Assembly: GCA_903930395.1 (NCBI GenBank)
Contig: CAIYYE010000245.1
Location: forward strand, 1-15,101
DNA from: an uncultured beta proteobacterium
GTDB lineage: Bacteria > Pseudomonadota > Gammaproteobacteria > Burkholderiales > Rhodocyclaceae
DNA: 15,101 nt
Direction: 5' to 3'
A model generated the notes under the pieces. It saw nothing but the letters and a program-made list of their open reading frames with translations. It did not search any database and was not told the DNA's origin. Each line of letters opens with the position of its first letter. The first letter of the stretch is position 1. Of the stretch, positions 1 to 6,952 are shown piece by piece. The position numbers and the translations under genes are program-made.

Positions 1-240
1 GGCGAAACACTACGTGCGCTGGAAGATGCCCTGCTCGAATTCGCCGGCTGCGCCAAGGGCATCTCCCATGCCCGCTGGTTCCTCGACCGCATCTGCACCC
101 ACATCCTGGCGGCCGAAGGCGATTCACAGTGGAATTTCTTCACCGGCAACTTCCAGGAATACGAGGAAGACAAGAAGAAGCGCCTCGGCGAAGAAGGTGC
201 CAAGCCGAAGCGGATTCGCTACAAGCCGATCACGCGCTAA
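1..240 (+). CDS. ettA: Energy-dependent translational throttle protein EttA, C-terminal 79 residues (5' end outside window)
   Basis: Frame 1 is open from the first base and ends at TAA 238-240. The peptide matches the end of the second ABC domain of EttA, an ABC-F ATPase that binds the ribosomal E site and gates entry into elongation according to ATP/ADP. The H-loop region ISHARWFLDRICTHILAAEGD is followed by the charged EttA tail GNFQEYEEDKKKRLGEE and the ending RIRYKPITR. The family usually reads CAMVISHDRW here, but this copy reads CAKGISHARW: Met to Lys, Val to Gly and Asp to Ala within six residues, each explained by one base change. The switch His (residue 23 of the fragment) is kept. 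Two hairpin terminators follow. Identity is close to certain; whether this allele is fully active is not. Confidence 0.93.
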   Translation, partial: GETLRALEDALLEFAGCAKGISHARWFLDRICTHILAAEGDSQWNFFTGNFQEYEEDKKKRLGEEGAKPKRIRYKPITR

Positions 241-242
241 AC

Positions 243-278
243 AAAAATGGCCGGAATTTCTGTTCCGGCCATTTTTTT
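243..278 (+). terminator. Intrinsic terminator of ettA
   Basis: A perfect inverted repeat (AAAAATGGCCGGAA, 6-nt loop, TTCCGGCCATTTTT) ends in seven T residues and starts three bases after the ettA stop. The A-run on the left arm would let it also act on the minus strand. Confidence 0.9.
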
Positions 279-320
279 GCCTGAGCCGGGATGAATCGGC
301 TGGAACGCGACAGTCAACGC

Positions 321-352
321 AAAACGGGCGCCTTGAGGCGCCCGTCTTTTTT
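321..352. terminator. Second hairpin terminator, probably shared by ettA and the convergent gene
   Basis: ACGGGCGCC (324-332) pairs with GGCGCCCGT (337-345) around a TTGA tetraloop. It is followed by CTTTTTT on plus and by TTTT on minus. It lies between the ettA stop and the stop of the convergent small gene, so it probably ends transcripts from both sides. Confidence 0.8.
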
Positions 353-390
353 CTTCCCCCCACCGATGTGGAAGGCTGAAACCTTGAATC

Positions 391-669
391 TCAGTGCTTG
401 AGATTGGCGGAGAACACCGCCTTGGACTTCTCGGAAAACTGGAATTCGTTGAAAGCACGGGTGATTTCGGCTTCGTTGCGGCCTTCGGAATGATCTTCGA
501 AGCTGATACCGATCAGCTTGCCATTGGCGGCCAGGGTCTGGAAAGCAAAACGCCAGCGTTGAGCTTCAGCCAGGCGCTCACGCAGTTCGACTTCGTTGGA
601 AATGGTAATACCGGCTTTCTTCAGGGAATCCAGGAATTGCTCGAAGGATTCGTTGCTCAGACTGCCCAT
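391..669 (-). CDS. Small conserved-looking protein of unknown function, 92 aa
   Basis: ATG at 669-667 is preceded by a good ribosome binding site (GGAGAG at about 7 nt) and the frame runs to TGA/TAA at 391. The product is soluble and charged, with no cysteine, signal peptide or membrane segment. An N-terminal amphipathic helical half (SNESFEQFLDSLKKAGI, then NEVELRERLAEAQRWRFAFQTL) is followed by a short beta-like KLIGISFED segment and a helical C-terminus. I do not recognise the family. Convergent placement against ettA with a shared hairpin terminator, plus the clear RBS, argue that it is real. The opposite strand is also open here (394-732), but lacks an RBS and shows no family features. 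Confidence 0.7.
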   Translation of the reverse strand: MGSLSNESFEQFLDSLKKAGITISNEVELRERLAEAQRWRFAFQTLAANGKLIGISFEDHSEGRNEAEITRAFNEFQFSEKSKAVFSANLKH

Positions 670-737
670 TTATCTCTCTCCGTTTATATGCGGTGTTTGC
701 ACACCATGTGCCTAATAACGATGCAGTTTTGATTCGG

Positions 738-773
738 TTGACACGAAAGTGATAGAAGTTTGAATGCGATAAT
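738..773 (+). promoter_or_regulatory. Candidate promoter region of the methyltransferase-rlhA operon
   Basis: A perfect TTGACA lies at 738-743, with TTGAAT (760-765, 16-bp spacer) as the best-spaced -10. GATAAT at 768-773 is a better -10 hexamer, but is too far from this -35 and only 8 nt from the ATG. Which element is used cannot be decided by eye; the region itself is the only gap between two divergent genes. Confidence 0.35.
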
Positions 774-781
774 GTCGCCCC

Positions 782-1603
782 ATGAAGAAGCCAAACACCT
801 CCGCCGAGATTCCTGAAATCCGTCCCGGGCAGTCCATCGAACTGCTCAAGGAACTCCACATCCTGACCCGCGACGGCAAGCTCAACCAGGATACGCGGCG
901 CAAGCTCAAGCAGGTCTATCACCTCTACCAGTTCATCGAACCCCTGCTCGAAGGCGCCGAAACGCTGGTCGACCACGGCGCCGGCAAGTCCTACCTCGGT
1001 TTCATCCTCTACGACCTCTACCTCAAGGGACGCGACAGCGGCGAGATCATCGGTATCGAAACGCGGGCCGAACTCGTCGATAAATCACAGGTTCTGGCCG
1101 CCCGGCTTGGTTTCGAGCGCATGCGCTTCCTCGCCTGCACGGTCGAGGACTCGCTGACCGCCCCTGAATTGCCTGCCCGCATCGATGTCGTCACCGCCCT
1201 GCACGCCTGCAACACGGCAACCGACGACGCCATCCGTTTCGCCCTGAGCAAGAACGCCAAACACATGGTCCTCGTCCCCTGCTGTCAGGCTGAGGTCGCC
1301 GCCACCATGCGGGCGCGCAAAAATGAATCGCTGTCGCAAAAGCCGCTCGCCGAGTTATGGCGTCACCCCATCCACACCCGCGAACTCGGCAGCCACCTGA
1401 CCAACGTCCTGCGCTGCCTGTTGCTGGAGTCGCATGGCTACGACGTGACGGTGACCGAACTGGTCGGCTGGGAACATTCGATGAAAAACGAGCTGATCAT
1501 CGCCAGCAAACGGGGCCAAGCCCGAAAAAACGCCCGCGAACGGGCCGAAGCGATCCTGCGAGAATTCAATCTCGAAGAACTCGCCCCGCGTTTCACGTAC
1601 TAA
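782..1603 (+). CDS. Class I SAM-dependent methyltransferase (Methyltransf_32-like), 273 aa
   Basis: A Rossmann-type SAM site is visible. Motif I is VDHGAGKSYLG (about residues 63-72). An acidic GIETR follows (about 91-95, ribose contact), and motif IV-like DVVTALHACNTATD lies near 135-148. A VPCCQ follows. This set is typical of the Methyltransf_32 domain found in bacterial proteins and in eukaryotic GSTCD; substrate specificity cannot be read from sequence. The C-terminal 30 residues are highly charged (KRGQARKNARERAEAILREF), suggesting nucleic-acid or ribosome contact. The stop is 6 nt before rlhA, so the two are almost certainly co-transcribed, and an rRNA or tRNA target would fit that neighbour (inference). 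The start has no strong SD; no better in-frame start is apparent. Confidence 0.85.
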   Translation: MKKPNTSAEIPEIRPGQSIELLKELHILTRDGKLNQDTRRKLKQVYHLYQFIEPLLEGAETLVDHGAGKSYLGFILYDLYLKGRDSGEIIGIETRAELVDKSQVLAARLGFERMRFLACTVEDSLTAPELPARIDVVTALHACNTATDDAIRFALSKNAKHMVLVPCCQAEVAATMRARKNESLSQKPLAELWRHPIHTRELGSHLTNVLRCLLLESHGYDVTVTELVGWEHSMKNELIIASKRGQARKNARERAEAILREFNLEELAPRFTY

Positions 1604-1609
1604 GGCGCC

Positions 1610-3499
1610 ATGACCCGCATTCAACACCCTCTCGAACTCCTCGCCCCGGCCAAGAATGCCGATTTCGGCATCGAAGCCATCAAGCACGGCGCCGATGCCG
1701 TCTATATCGGCGGCCCGGCCTTTGGCGCCCGCTACGGAGCGGGCAACGACGTCGCCGATATCAAGCGCCTCTGTGATTTTGCCCACCGCTATCGGGCCAA
1801 GGTCTTTGTCGCACTCAACACCATCCTGCACGACGATGAACTCGAGGGCAGCCGCCAACTGGCCTGGCAACTGTATGAGGCCGGCGCCGATGCGCTGATC
1901 ATCCAGGACATGGGCCTGCTTGAACTCGAGCTGCCGCCCATCCAGCTCCACGCCAGCACGCAGACCGACAACCGCAATCCCGACAAGGTGAAGTTTCTTG
2001 AAGACGTCGGCTTCTCGCAGGTCGTTCTGGCGCGTGAATGCAGCTTAAACGAAATTATTAAGATATCTTCTCAAACAAATGTTTCATTGGAGTATTTTGT
2101 TCACGGAGCCCTCTGTGTTGCGTTCAGTGGCCAGTGCTACATCAGCCAGGCCCACACCGGGCGCAGCGCCAATCGCGGCGAGTGTTCACAGGCCTGCAGC
2201 CTGCCTTACACCCTGGTCGACGACAAGGGCAAGACGATCACCGAGAACCAGCACCTGCTCTCGATGAAGGACAACAACCAGAGCGACAACCTGCTCGACC
2301 TGATCCGCGCCGGGGTCTGCTCCTTCAAGATCGAGGGCCGGCTGAAAGACCTCAGCTACGTCAAGAACATCACGGCCCACTATCGCCGCCTGCTCGACAC
2401 CATCATCGCCGAGCACCCGGAATATAGCCGCGCCTCGAGTGGCCGCAGCACCTACACCTTCACGCCGCAGCCGGACAAGACCTTCAACCGTGGCTATACC
2501 GACTATTTCGCCCATGATCGCCAGGACGACATCGGCGCGTTCGATTCGCCGGCCTTTGTTGGCGAATTGATCGGTGAGGTGGTCGATATTGGCGATGGCT
2601 GCTTTACGGTCAATGCCGAAAAGCCTTTCAACAACGGTGACGGCGTCTGTTTCTACAATGGCCAGGGCGAAGTCGTCGGCATGCGCATCAACCGCGCCGA
2701 TGGCCTGACCCTTTTTCCGGCCGAAATGCCCGAAGAACTGACCGCTGGCGCCACCCTCTTCCGCAATCGCGACCAGGAATTCGAGCGGGCGCTTGAAAAG
2801 GAGTCGGCCGAGCGCCGCATTTCGATCAAGCCAGCCTTGGCCGAAACCGATACCGGCTTGACCCTGACCCTGACCGACGAGGACGGCGTCACCGTAAGCG
2901 CCACCCACGAAATCGGGCCGAAATCCGGCTGGCCAGTGGCCCAGAACCCGGAATCGGCGCTCGCCAAGCTCGCCGAAAACCTCGGCAAATTCGGCAACAC
3001 CATGTTTCTCGCCAAGCCGCTCGAACTCAGCCTGTCGCAAGCCTGGTTCCTCCCGGTCAGCGCCATCAACGCACTGCGCCGCGAGGCTACCGAAAAGCTC
3101 GACGCAGCCCGCATTGCCAGCCATCCCCGCCCGCCCCGCGCCGCACCGGCCGCAAACCCGGCCCCCTATCCGCAGGAAGAACTGACCTACCTCGGCAATG
3201 TCTTCAACGCCCGCGCCCGCCAGTTTTACGAGAAGCACGGCGTCAAGCTGATCGAGGAAGCCTACGAAACGGGCAGCGAAAAGGGCATGGTTTCGCTGAT
3301 GATCACCCGCCACTGCCTGCGCTACAGCTTCAATCTCTGCCCGAAAGAGGTCAAACACCTCAAGCCGGACCCAATGACGCTGATCAACGGCAGCGAAAAG
3401 CTGATCCTCAAGTTCGACTGCAAGGCCTGCGAAATGCATGTGGTCGGCAAGATGAAGAAAGGCGTAAAGCTCAACCTCGGCACCATCCGCCCGGCATGA
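1610..3499 (+). CDS. rlhA: 23S rRNA 5-hydroxycytidine C2501 synthase, U32 family
   Basis: The 629-residue length and architecture match RlhA (YdcP; about 650 aa in E. coli), which installs 5-hydroxycytidine at 23S rRNA position 2501 using a prephenate-linked route. The N-terminal TIM-barrel-like U32 domain starts LELLAPAKNADFGIEAIKHGADAVYIGG (residues 8-35). The U32 signature EYFVHGALCVAFSGQCYIS (161-179) follows, then ECSQAC and the GVCSFKIEGRLK motif. C169, C176, C192 and C237 have the spacing of the iron-sulfur ligands known for the U32 protein UbiU. A second four-Cys module (C569, C577, C604, C607) closes the protein. The gene is 6 nt after the methyltransferase, and its stop overlaps the next start as ATGA. 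Codons 145-163 sit in a strikingly AT-rich patch (see separate entry). Confidence 0.92.
   Translation: MTRIQHPLELLAPAKNADFGIEAIKHGADAVYIGGPAFGARYGAGNDVADIKRLCDFAHRYRAKVFVALNTILHDDELEGSRQLAWQLYEAGADALIIQDMGLLELELPPIQLHASTQTDNRNPDKVKFLEDVGFSQVVLARECSLNEIIKISSQTNVSLEYFVHGALCVAFSGQCYISQAHTGRSANRGECSQACSLPYTLVDDKGKTITENQHLLSMKDNNQSDNLLDLIRAGVCSFKIEGRLKDLSYVKNITAHYRRLLDTIIAEHPEYSRASSGRSTYTFTPQPDKTFNRGYTDYFAHDRQDDIGAFDSPAFVGELIGEVVDIGDGCFTVNAEKPFNNGDGVCFYNGQGEVVGMRINRADGLTLFPAEMPEELTAGATLFRNRDQEFERALEKESAERRISIKPALAETDTGLTLTLTDEDGVTVSATHEIGPKSGWPVAQNPESALAKLAENLGKFGNTMFLAKPLELSLSQAWFLPVSAINALRREATEKLDAARIASHPRPPRAAPAANPAPYPQEELTYLGNVFNARARQFYEKHGVKLIEEAYETGSEKGMVSLMITRHCLRYSFNLCPKEVKHLKPDPMTLINGSEKLILKFDCKACEMHVVGKMKKGVKLNLGTIRPA
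2041..2100. other. AT-rich composition island inside rlhA
   Basis: These 60 bases contain only 16 G or C (27%), against roughly 60% in the flanking gene, and switch sharply at both sides. They encode SLNEIIKISSQTNVSLEYFV, just before the first iron-sulfur cysteine, using AT-ending codons (TTA, ATT, ATA, AAA, TCA) that are rare elsewhere in the gene. The protein sequence stays family-like, so the difference is in codon choice. Confidence 0.8.
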
Positions 3500-4218
3500 A
3501 AAGCCCGACCCACTGCCCTTCCTGCCGCCAGACGATGGTCCGCAAGACCTTCGAGCGACAGACGCACGGCAGTGTCGAACTTGATCTCTGCTTCAACTGC
3601 CAGGGCATCTGGTTCGACGAATTCGAGAGCATCCAGATCACACCGGGCGGCATCATCGAGCTCTTCAAGCTGCTGCACGAACATCAGGATGATCAGCGCA
3701 CGCCCTTGAGCGACCCGCTCAAATGCCCGCGCTGCCACGAGCGCCTGCTCCATGGCCTGGACGTGGCCAAGCATGGCGGCAAGTTCAACTACCACCGCTG
3801 CCTGCAAAAGCATGGTCGTTTCACGACTTTTGCCCAGTTCATGATCGAAAAAGGTTTCGTCCGGCAACTCAATCCGGCCGAAATCGATGAACTCTCGGCC
3901 AAGGTCGGCATCATCCGCTGCATGGGCTGCGGCGCCCCCGTCGATATCCGCAAGGAGCACGCCTGCAGCCATTGCCGGGCGCCCATCACCATTCTCGACC
4001 CCGGCGCCGTCGAACAGGCACTGAGCCGGTTTCAGCAAGCTGAAGTGCGCCGCACGACCCGCGATGTCGAATTGCTCGGCGACGCCATCGTCATGCGCGA
4101 ACGCGAAATATCCCGGCAGAAGCGCCTGAAGCGGGAACCCGACAACGCCGGAATTATCGATGCCATAGACCTGCTCTCGGCCGGCGCCGAGTTCGTCTGG
4201 AATCTCGTCCGCCGTTAG
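3496..4218 (+). CDS. Zinc-ribbon (zf-TFIIB-type) protein with three Cys modules, 240 aa
   Basis: The start ATG overlaps the rlhA stop (ATGA), indicating translational coupling. Module 1 is the classic zf-TFIIB pattern CPSC (7-10) with CFNCQGIWFDEFE (32-44), where a C-x2-C pair is followed by the GIWFD signature. Module 2 has CPRC (77-80) with RC at 102 and nearby His. Module 3 is CMGC (142-145) with CSHC (157-160), a rubredoxin-like knuckle pair. The C-terminal 80 residues are helical and basic (REREISRQKRLKREP), with no membrane segment. The function is unknown; zinc binding is inferred from the Cys pairs. Position as third gene of an rRNA-modification operon suggests an RNA- or protein-assembly role, but nothing in the sequence proves it. 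Confidence 0.85.
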   Translation: MKSPTHCPSCRQTMVRKTFERQTHGSVELDLCFNCQGIWFDEFESIQITPGGIIELFKLLHEHQDDQRTPLSDPLKCPRCHERLLHGLDVAKHGGKFNYHRCLQKHGRFTTFAQFMIEKGFVRQLNPAEIDELSAKVGIIRCMGCGAPVDIRKEHACSHCRAPITILDPGAVEQALSRFQQAEVRRTTRDVELLGDAIVMREREISRQKRLKREPDNAGIIDAIDLLSAGAEFVWNLVRR

Positions 4219-4300
4219 GAAATTGCGCCTGAACTTAGGGGGGATGTTCCTGTCCCAAGAAGTCCTGCAATGAACTTAACCCGAAGCGAAAGGACACCCT

Positions 4301-4735
4301 ATGCCAAACCGCCTGGTCAGTGAAGTTATTCAAGGAAGGCCGTTTCCGACCACAGGAACCGGCACCACCGTGCGCGAAGCCGCGATCATCATGAAAGAGT
4401 GGCATTCATCGGCAATTCTGGTGGTTAACAAGAAGAAACTCGTCGGCATCTGTACCGAGCGCGACATCGTTTTTCGTGCCGTCGCCAACAGTTGCGACCC
4501 GGCCAATACGGCCGTGAGCACCATCATGACCCGCAATGTTCAGAGTGTCGGGCTGGACAAACCCTTCGGCCACGCGCTGCACCTCATGTACGAAGGCGGC
4601 TTCCGGCACATCCCCGTCGTCGATGAAGCAGGCCACCCGGTCGGCCTGCTGGCAGCGCATGACGCCCTCGATATCGACGGCCTGCAGATGGAACAGGATC
4701 TGGTCCGGCGCGAGGAAATCACCGTCATCCTGTAA
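4301..4735 (+). CDS. Two-CBS-domain protein, 144 aa
   Basis: The protein is little more than a Bateman module. CBS1 covers about 8-64 (TVREAAIIMKEWHSSAILVV, KLVGICTERDIVFRAV). CBS2 covers about 72-130 (IMTRNVQSVGLDKPFGHALHLM, GGFRHIPVVDEAGHPVGLLAAHDAL). Such stand-alone pairs bind adenine nucleotides and regulate partner proteins; the ligand cannot be read here. The gene starts at 4301 with a good SD (AAAGGA, 6-7 nt upstream). The 82-bp gap from the zinc-finger gene shows no clear terminator, so it may be read through from the upstream operon or have its own promoter. It ends 11 nt before the convergent yaeQ stop. Confidence 0.9.
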   Translation: MPNRLVSEVIQGRPFPTTGTGTTVREAAIIMKEWHSSAILVVNKKKLVGICTERDIVFRAVANSCDPANTAVSTIMTRNVQSVGLDKPFGHALHLMYEGGFRHIPVVDEAGHPVGLLAAHDALDIDGLQMEQDLVRREEITVIL

Positions 4736-4746
4736 TCAGGCGCTGG

Positions 4747-5301
4747 CTAGGGGGCGTCGTCGCCAAACAGCAGCTTTGGCGAAATTTCGACGTGCCCCTG
4801 ATCGCCGCCCAGCCAGATCAGCCCATCCTGAATCGTGCATTGCAGGCGCATGCCACGTTCGGCCAGGCTGGCCAGTGCCTTGCCCTCCTCCACACTCAGC
4901 GACAGCACTCGCAGATTCTTCTGCCCCGCAACCTTGCCCTGCGTTTGCTGCCACCATATGTCGGCCGACCGACCGCCATAGCTCAGCACCATGACGTGCC
5001 GCGACCGGTTGCAGGCACGGCGTATGGCCTTTTCATCGGGCAGGCCAACATCGACCCAGCGCTCGATACTGCCCGTCGGGTCAAGTTCCTGCAGATCGGC
5101 CTCGTCCTCGGTCGCCGACAGGCCGCGCCCGAAAGTCAGCGTTTCAGAGGCATTCAGCGCGAAAGCCAGCAAACGGACCATCATCCGCTCATCGGTTTCC
5201 GAAGGATGACGGGCGATGGTCAGCGTGTAGTCGCCAAAATGCGAGCGATCAAGATCGGCAAGCTGCAATTCAGCCTTGAAGATGGTGGATTTGAGCGCCA
5301 T
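4747..5301 (-). CDS. yaeQ: YaeQ family protein, 184 aa
   Basis: The whole-length match is MALKSTIFKAELQLADLDRSHFGDYTLTIARHPSETDERMMVRLLAFAL, then EADLQELDPTGSIERWVDVGLPDEKAIRRACNRSRHVMVLSYGG. This is the YaeQ signature; the E. coli protein is 181 aa. The family has a PD-(D/E)xK nuclease-like fold with conserved acidic residues, but its cellular role is not settled. An SD-like GGGG lies about 8 nt before ATG 5301. It is transcribed alone toward the CBS gene, and divergent from the rhodanese gene on its other side. Confidence 0.93.
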   Translation of the reverse strand: MALKSTIFKAELQLADLDRSHFGDYTLTIARHPSETDERMMVRLLAFALNASETLTFGRGLSATEDEADLQELDPTGSIERWVDVGLPDEKAIRRACNRSRHVMVLSYGGRSADIWWQQTQGKVAGQKNLRVLSLSVEEGKALASLAERGMRLQCTIQDGLIWLGGDQGHVEISPKLLFGDDAP

Positions 5302-5390
5302 GACTGCCCCGGAAAAAGGCTGGATTATCCCACGAGGACGGGAACCCGGCGGGCTACGAAGCGGTCAATCACCCTATCGGACATCAAGTT

Positions 5391-5396
5391 TATAAT
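5391..5396 (+). promoter_or_regulatory. Candidate -10 (TATAAT) for the rhodanese-small protein operon
   Basis: A perfect TATAAT sits upstream of the rhodanese gene. The -35 is poor at the right spacing. A start site near 5403 leaves no room for an SD before the ATG at 5409 but fits the ATG at 5424, which has GGA upstream. Confidence 0.5.
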
Positions 5397-5423
5397 CAGC
5401 GTTTTCTGATGAACGGAATTACC

Positions 5424-5864
5424 ATGCGCCAACTGCTTCTTGCCTGCCTGCTTGCCGCCACCGGCTTCGCCCACGCCGAAGTCATCGACATCGACAACGC
5501 CCAGCTCGACAAGCTGAGCAAAAGCGGCGTCCCGGTCGTCGACATTCGGCTGCAATCGGAATGGGAAGAAACTGGCATCGTGTCCGGCAGCAAGCTGTTC
5601 ACCTTCTTCGACGAAAAAGGCCGCGCCGACGCTGCCGGCTGGCTGGAGAAGGTCAAGCCATACGCCAAGGCCAACGAACCGGTCATCGTCATCTGCCGCA
5701 CCGGCAACCGGACCAGGGCCGTCAGCCAGTTTCTCTCGCAACAGGCCGGCTACACCACGGTCTATAACGTCAAGGCCGGCATCAAGGGCTGGATAGGCGC
5801 CGGTGGCCCGGTCGTCCCCGCCACCCAATCCATCGCCGCCTGCAAGTCCGCGAAAACTTGCTGA
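5424..5864 (+). CDS. Secreted rhodanese-like protein, 146 aa
   Basis: The N-terminus MRQLLLACLLAATGFAHA is a clear Sec signal peptide with an AHA cleavage site before EVIDIDN, so the protein is probably periplasmic. The rhodanese domain follows: VPVVDIRLQSEWEETGIVSGS, then the active-site loop CRTGNRTR with catalytic Cys91, and the closing YNVKAGIKGWIGAGGPVV. The loop length suits a sulfurtransferase, and a sulfur-carrying persulfide at Cys91 is expected. The C-terminus adds two cysteines (ACKSAKTC), which is unusual and could form a disulfide. The start at 5424 is preferred over ATG 5409 because it has an SD-like GGA, lies beyond the TATAAT start site and gives a clean signal peptide. The next small gene begins within its last codons. 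Confidence 0.9.
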   Translation: MRQLLLACLLAATGFAHAEVIDIDNAQLDKLSKSGVPVVDIRLQSEWEETGIVSGSKLFTFFDEKGRADAAGWLEKVKPYAKANEPVIVICRTGNRTRAVSQFLSQQAGYTTVYNVKAGIKGWIGAGGPVVPATQSIAACKSAKTC

Positions 5865-6130
5865 CCCAGGCTGTCGACCGCAAACGCTGCGCCAGCTGCG
5901 AACACTGGCGCGGCTGGCGACAAGCCGGTGAACAGGCGGGAACCGTTATCATCGAATCAGAAACCTCAGAAGGCCTCTGTGTTGGCGGCGGCTGGGACAA
6001 CTCGGAACGCCGGGCAAGATCGGCTTGCGGGCACTGGGTGTGCTGGGACCGGCTGAATGATGGCAACCAGGGTCAATCCCTGCCTCAGCAACCGCAAACA
6101 GCAATCACCGAAGAACGTCGGCCACCTTGA
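5858..6130 (+). CDS. Small Cys/Trp-rich putative metal-binding protein, 90 aa, TTG start
   Basis: The frame starts at TTG 5858, overlapping the rhodanese stop by 7 bases; no ATG or GTG start keeps the first Cys pair. The product has a patterned core: CASCEHWRGWR (C11, C14), EGLCVGGGWDN (C41) and RRARSACGHWVCWDRL (C57, C62). Paired cysteines next to aromatic HW/GHW motifs look like a small zinc ribbon or other metal-binding knuckle. I do not recognise a named family. No SD is visible, so translation probably depends on coupling to the rhodanese gene. The C-terminal 25 residues are low-complexity (Gln/Pro), and the end overlaps the convergent hemerythrin-LuxR gene by 26 bp. The motif regularity makes this more likely real than chance. 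Confidence 0.68.
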   Translation: MLTQAVDRKRCASCEHWRGWRQAGEQAGTVIIESETSEGLCVGGGWDNSERRARSACGHWVCWDRLNDGNQGQSLPQQPQTAITEERRPP

Positions 6131-6872
6131 CCAGTTCAAGCACCGACTTCACATCCATCTTCTGAAAAACGGCGGCACGGTGGGTCTTGATGGTGTTGAT
6201 CGAGACCTCCAGCGAACTGGCAATCTCACGGTTTGGCTTGCCACTGACGACGAGCCAGAAAACCCGGCGTTGCGCTGTCGATAGCGACTCGAAGCGTCCG
6301 CGAACCTCCAGCCTTTTACCCCTCACTGCCGCGCTGGTTGAGGCTTTTGACCGCGTAGGACGATTCGGAAAGACATGCTGATCAAGCATGTTGACCAATT
6401 CGCTATCAAAATCGATCTTGGGCCGGTCGGATTTACCCAGGCGAACCAGGCGCGTATCAAACAGCGTGCTGTGATCGCCCAGCCAATCCCCGACGATTTG
6501 CCAGATCAAGGCCCCGATACCCCGCAGACTTTCGGTTTCGGCCCGCAGCGCGAGCTTTTTTAATTGCCTGACGACACCCTCATGGGAAGCCTTGTGGGCC
6601 TTGACATGCAACTGGCAACTGGGCGTTGCCGGCAGCAATTCCATCATTTTTTCCTCGTAGGCGAAATGGCCGCCGAGAAAAGCCGCAAGCTCCCTGCAAA
6701 TAGCGGCAAGGACGTCGCGGCAATGTTTCTGCCTGAGCACATCGCAGCCATCACAGGTGGCGTCGGGATGATGTTCCGCTTCCGCACAGAAGCTCGCCAG
6801 TTGGGCGACCGTGCTATCGAGCAGTTCGTGCTGCTGATCTATTTCGGCATGGCCGGTGGGATTTATCGTCAT
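6105..6872 (-). CDS. Hemerythrin-LuxR fusion transcriptional regulator, 255 aa
   Basis: Residues 1-145 form a hemerythrin four-helix domain with all expected diiron ligands: H15 (EIDQQH), H69 and E73 (GGHFAYEE), H93 and H97 (HKASH), H134 and D139 (DHSTLFD). An insertion with CDGC and more cysteines (C40, C43, C51, C59) sits between helices 1 and 2. Residues about 195-254 are a LuxR/FixJ-type helix-turn-helix (LSTAQRRVFWLVVSGKPNREIASSLEVSINTIKTHRAAVFQKM). The obvious reading is a one-component sensor that binds O2, NO or responds to diiron redox state and then controls transcription (inference). The start at ATG 6872 is chosen over TTG 6923 because a TATAAT -10 lies at 6914-6909, downstream of that TTG, and because hemerythrin domains usually begin this close to the N-terminus. 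It is divergent from the HD-GYP gene. Confidence 0.88.
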   Translation of the reverse strand: MTINPTGHAEIDQQHELLDSTVAQLASFCAEAEHHPDATCDGCDVLRQKHCRDVLAAICRELAAFLGGHFAYEEKMMELLPATPSCQLHVKAHKASHEGVVRQLKKLALRAETESLRGIGALIWQIVGDWLGDHSTLFDTRLVRLGKSDRPKIDFDSELVNMLDQHVFPNRPTRSKASTSAAVRGKRLEVRGRFESLSTAQRRVFWLVVSGKPNREIASSLEVSINTIKTHRAAVFQKMDVKSVLELVKVADVLR

Positions 6873-6908
6873 TGGGCCAATTCGTGAAATTACATTCCAA
6901 GTGACTGA

Positions 6909-6923
6909 ATTATATGTGATCAA
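6909..6923 (-). promoter_or_regulatory. Promoter -10 of the hemerythrin-LuxR gene with overlapping FNR-like box
   Basis: The minus strand reads TTGATCACATATAA (6923-6910). It matches the FNR/CRP-family consensus TTGAT-N4-ATCAA at 8 of 10 positions and overlaps a perfect TATAAT (6914-6909). A box over the -10 would suggest repression. The right half-site is weak. Confidence 0.4.
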
Positions 6924-6936
6924 TTAAGTGCATTCA

Positions 6937-6952
6937 TCACCCCACGGGGTGA
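6937..6952. promoter_or_regulatory. Perfect 16-bp palindrome, candidate operator in the divergent promoter region
   Basis: TCACCCC and GGGGTGA are exact inverted arms separated by AC. The site overlaps the best -35 (GTGACG, 6949-6954) for the HD-GYP gene, whose -10 would be TATACA at 6973-6978. It is also about 25 bp upstream of the hemerythrin-LuxR -10. No T-run follows, so it is not a terminator. Confidence 0.55.

Noticed and set aside
2186..3439. 417-codon open frame on the minus strand opposite rlhA
   Set aside because: It lies wholly antisense to a well-recognised gene, has no family features, and is the kind of long shadow frame expected in GC-rich coding DNA.
4230..4278. Direct repeat TGAACTTA at 4230-4237 and 4271-4278 upstream of the CBS gene
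   Set aside because: Only 8 bp, no palindrome and no promoter match at useful spacing.
6886..6923. N-terminal extension of the hemerythrin-LuxR gene to TTG 6923
   Set aside because: The TATAAT at 6914-6909 lies inside the extension, and residues before ATG 6872 do not resemble the domain start.
6923..6933. ATTAAGTGCAT shared with the palindromic promoter at 13480-13490
   Set aside because: 11-mers recur by chance in a window of this size; no wider similarity.
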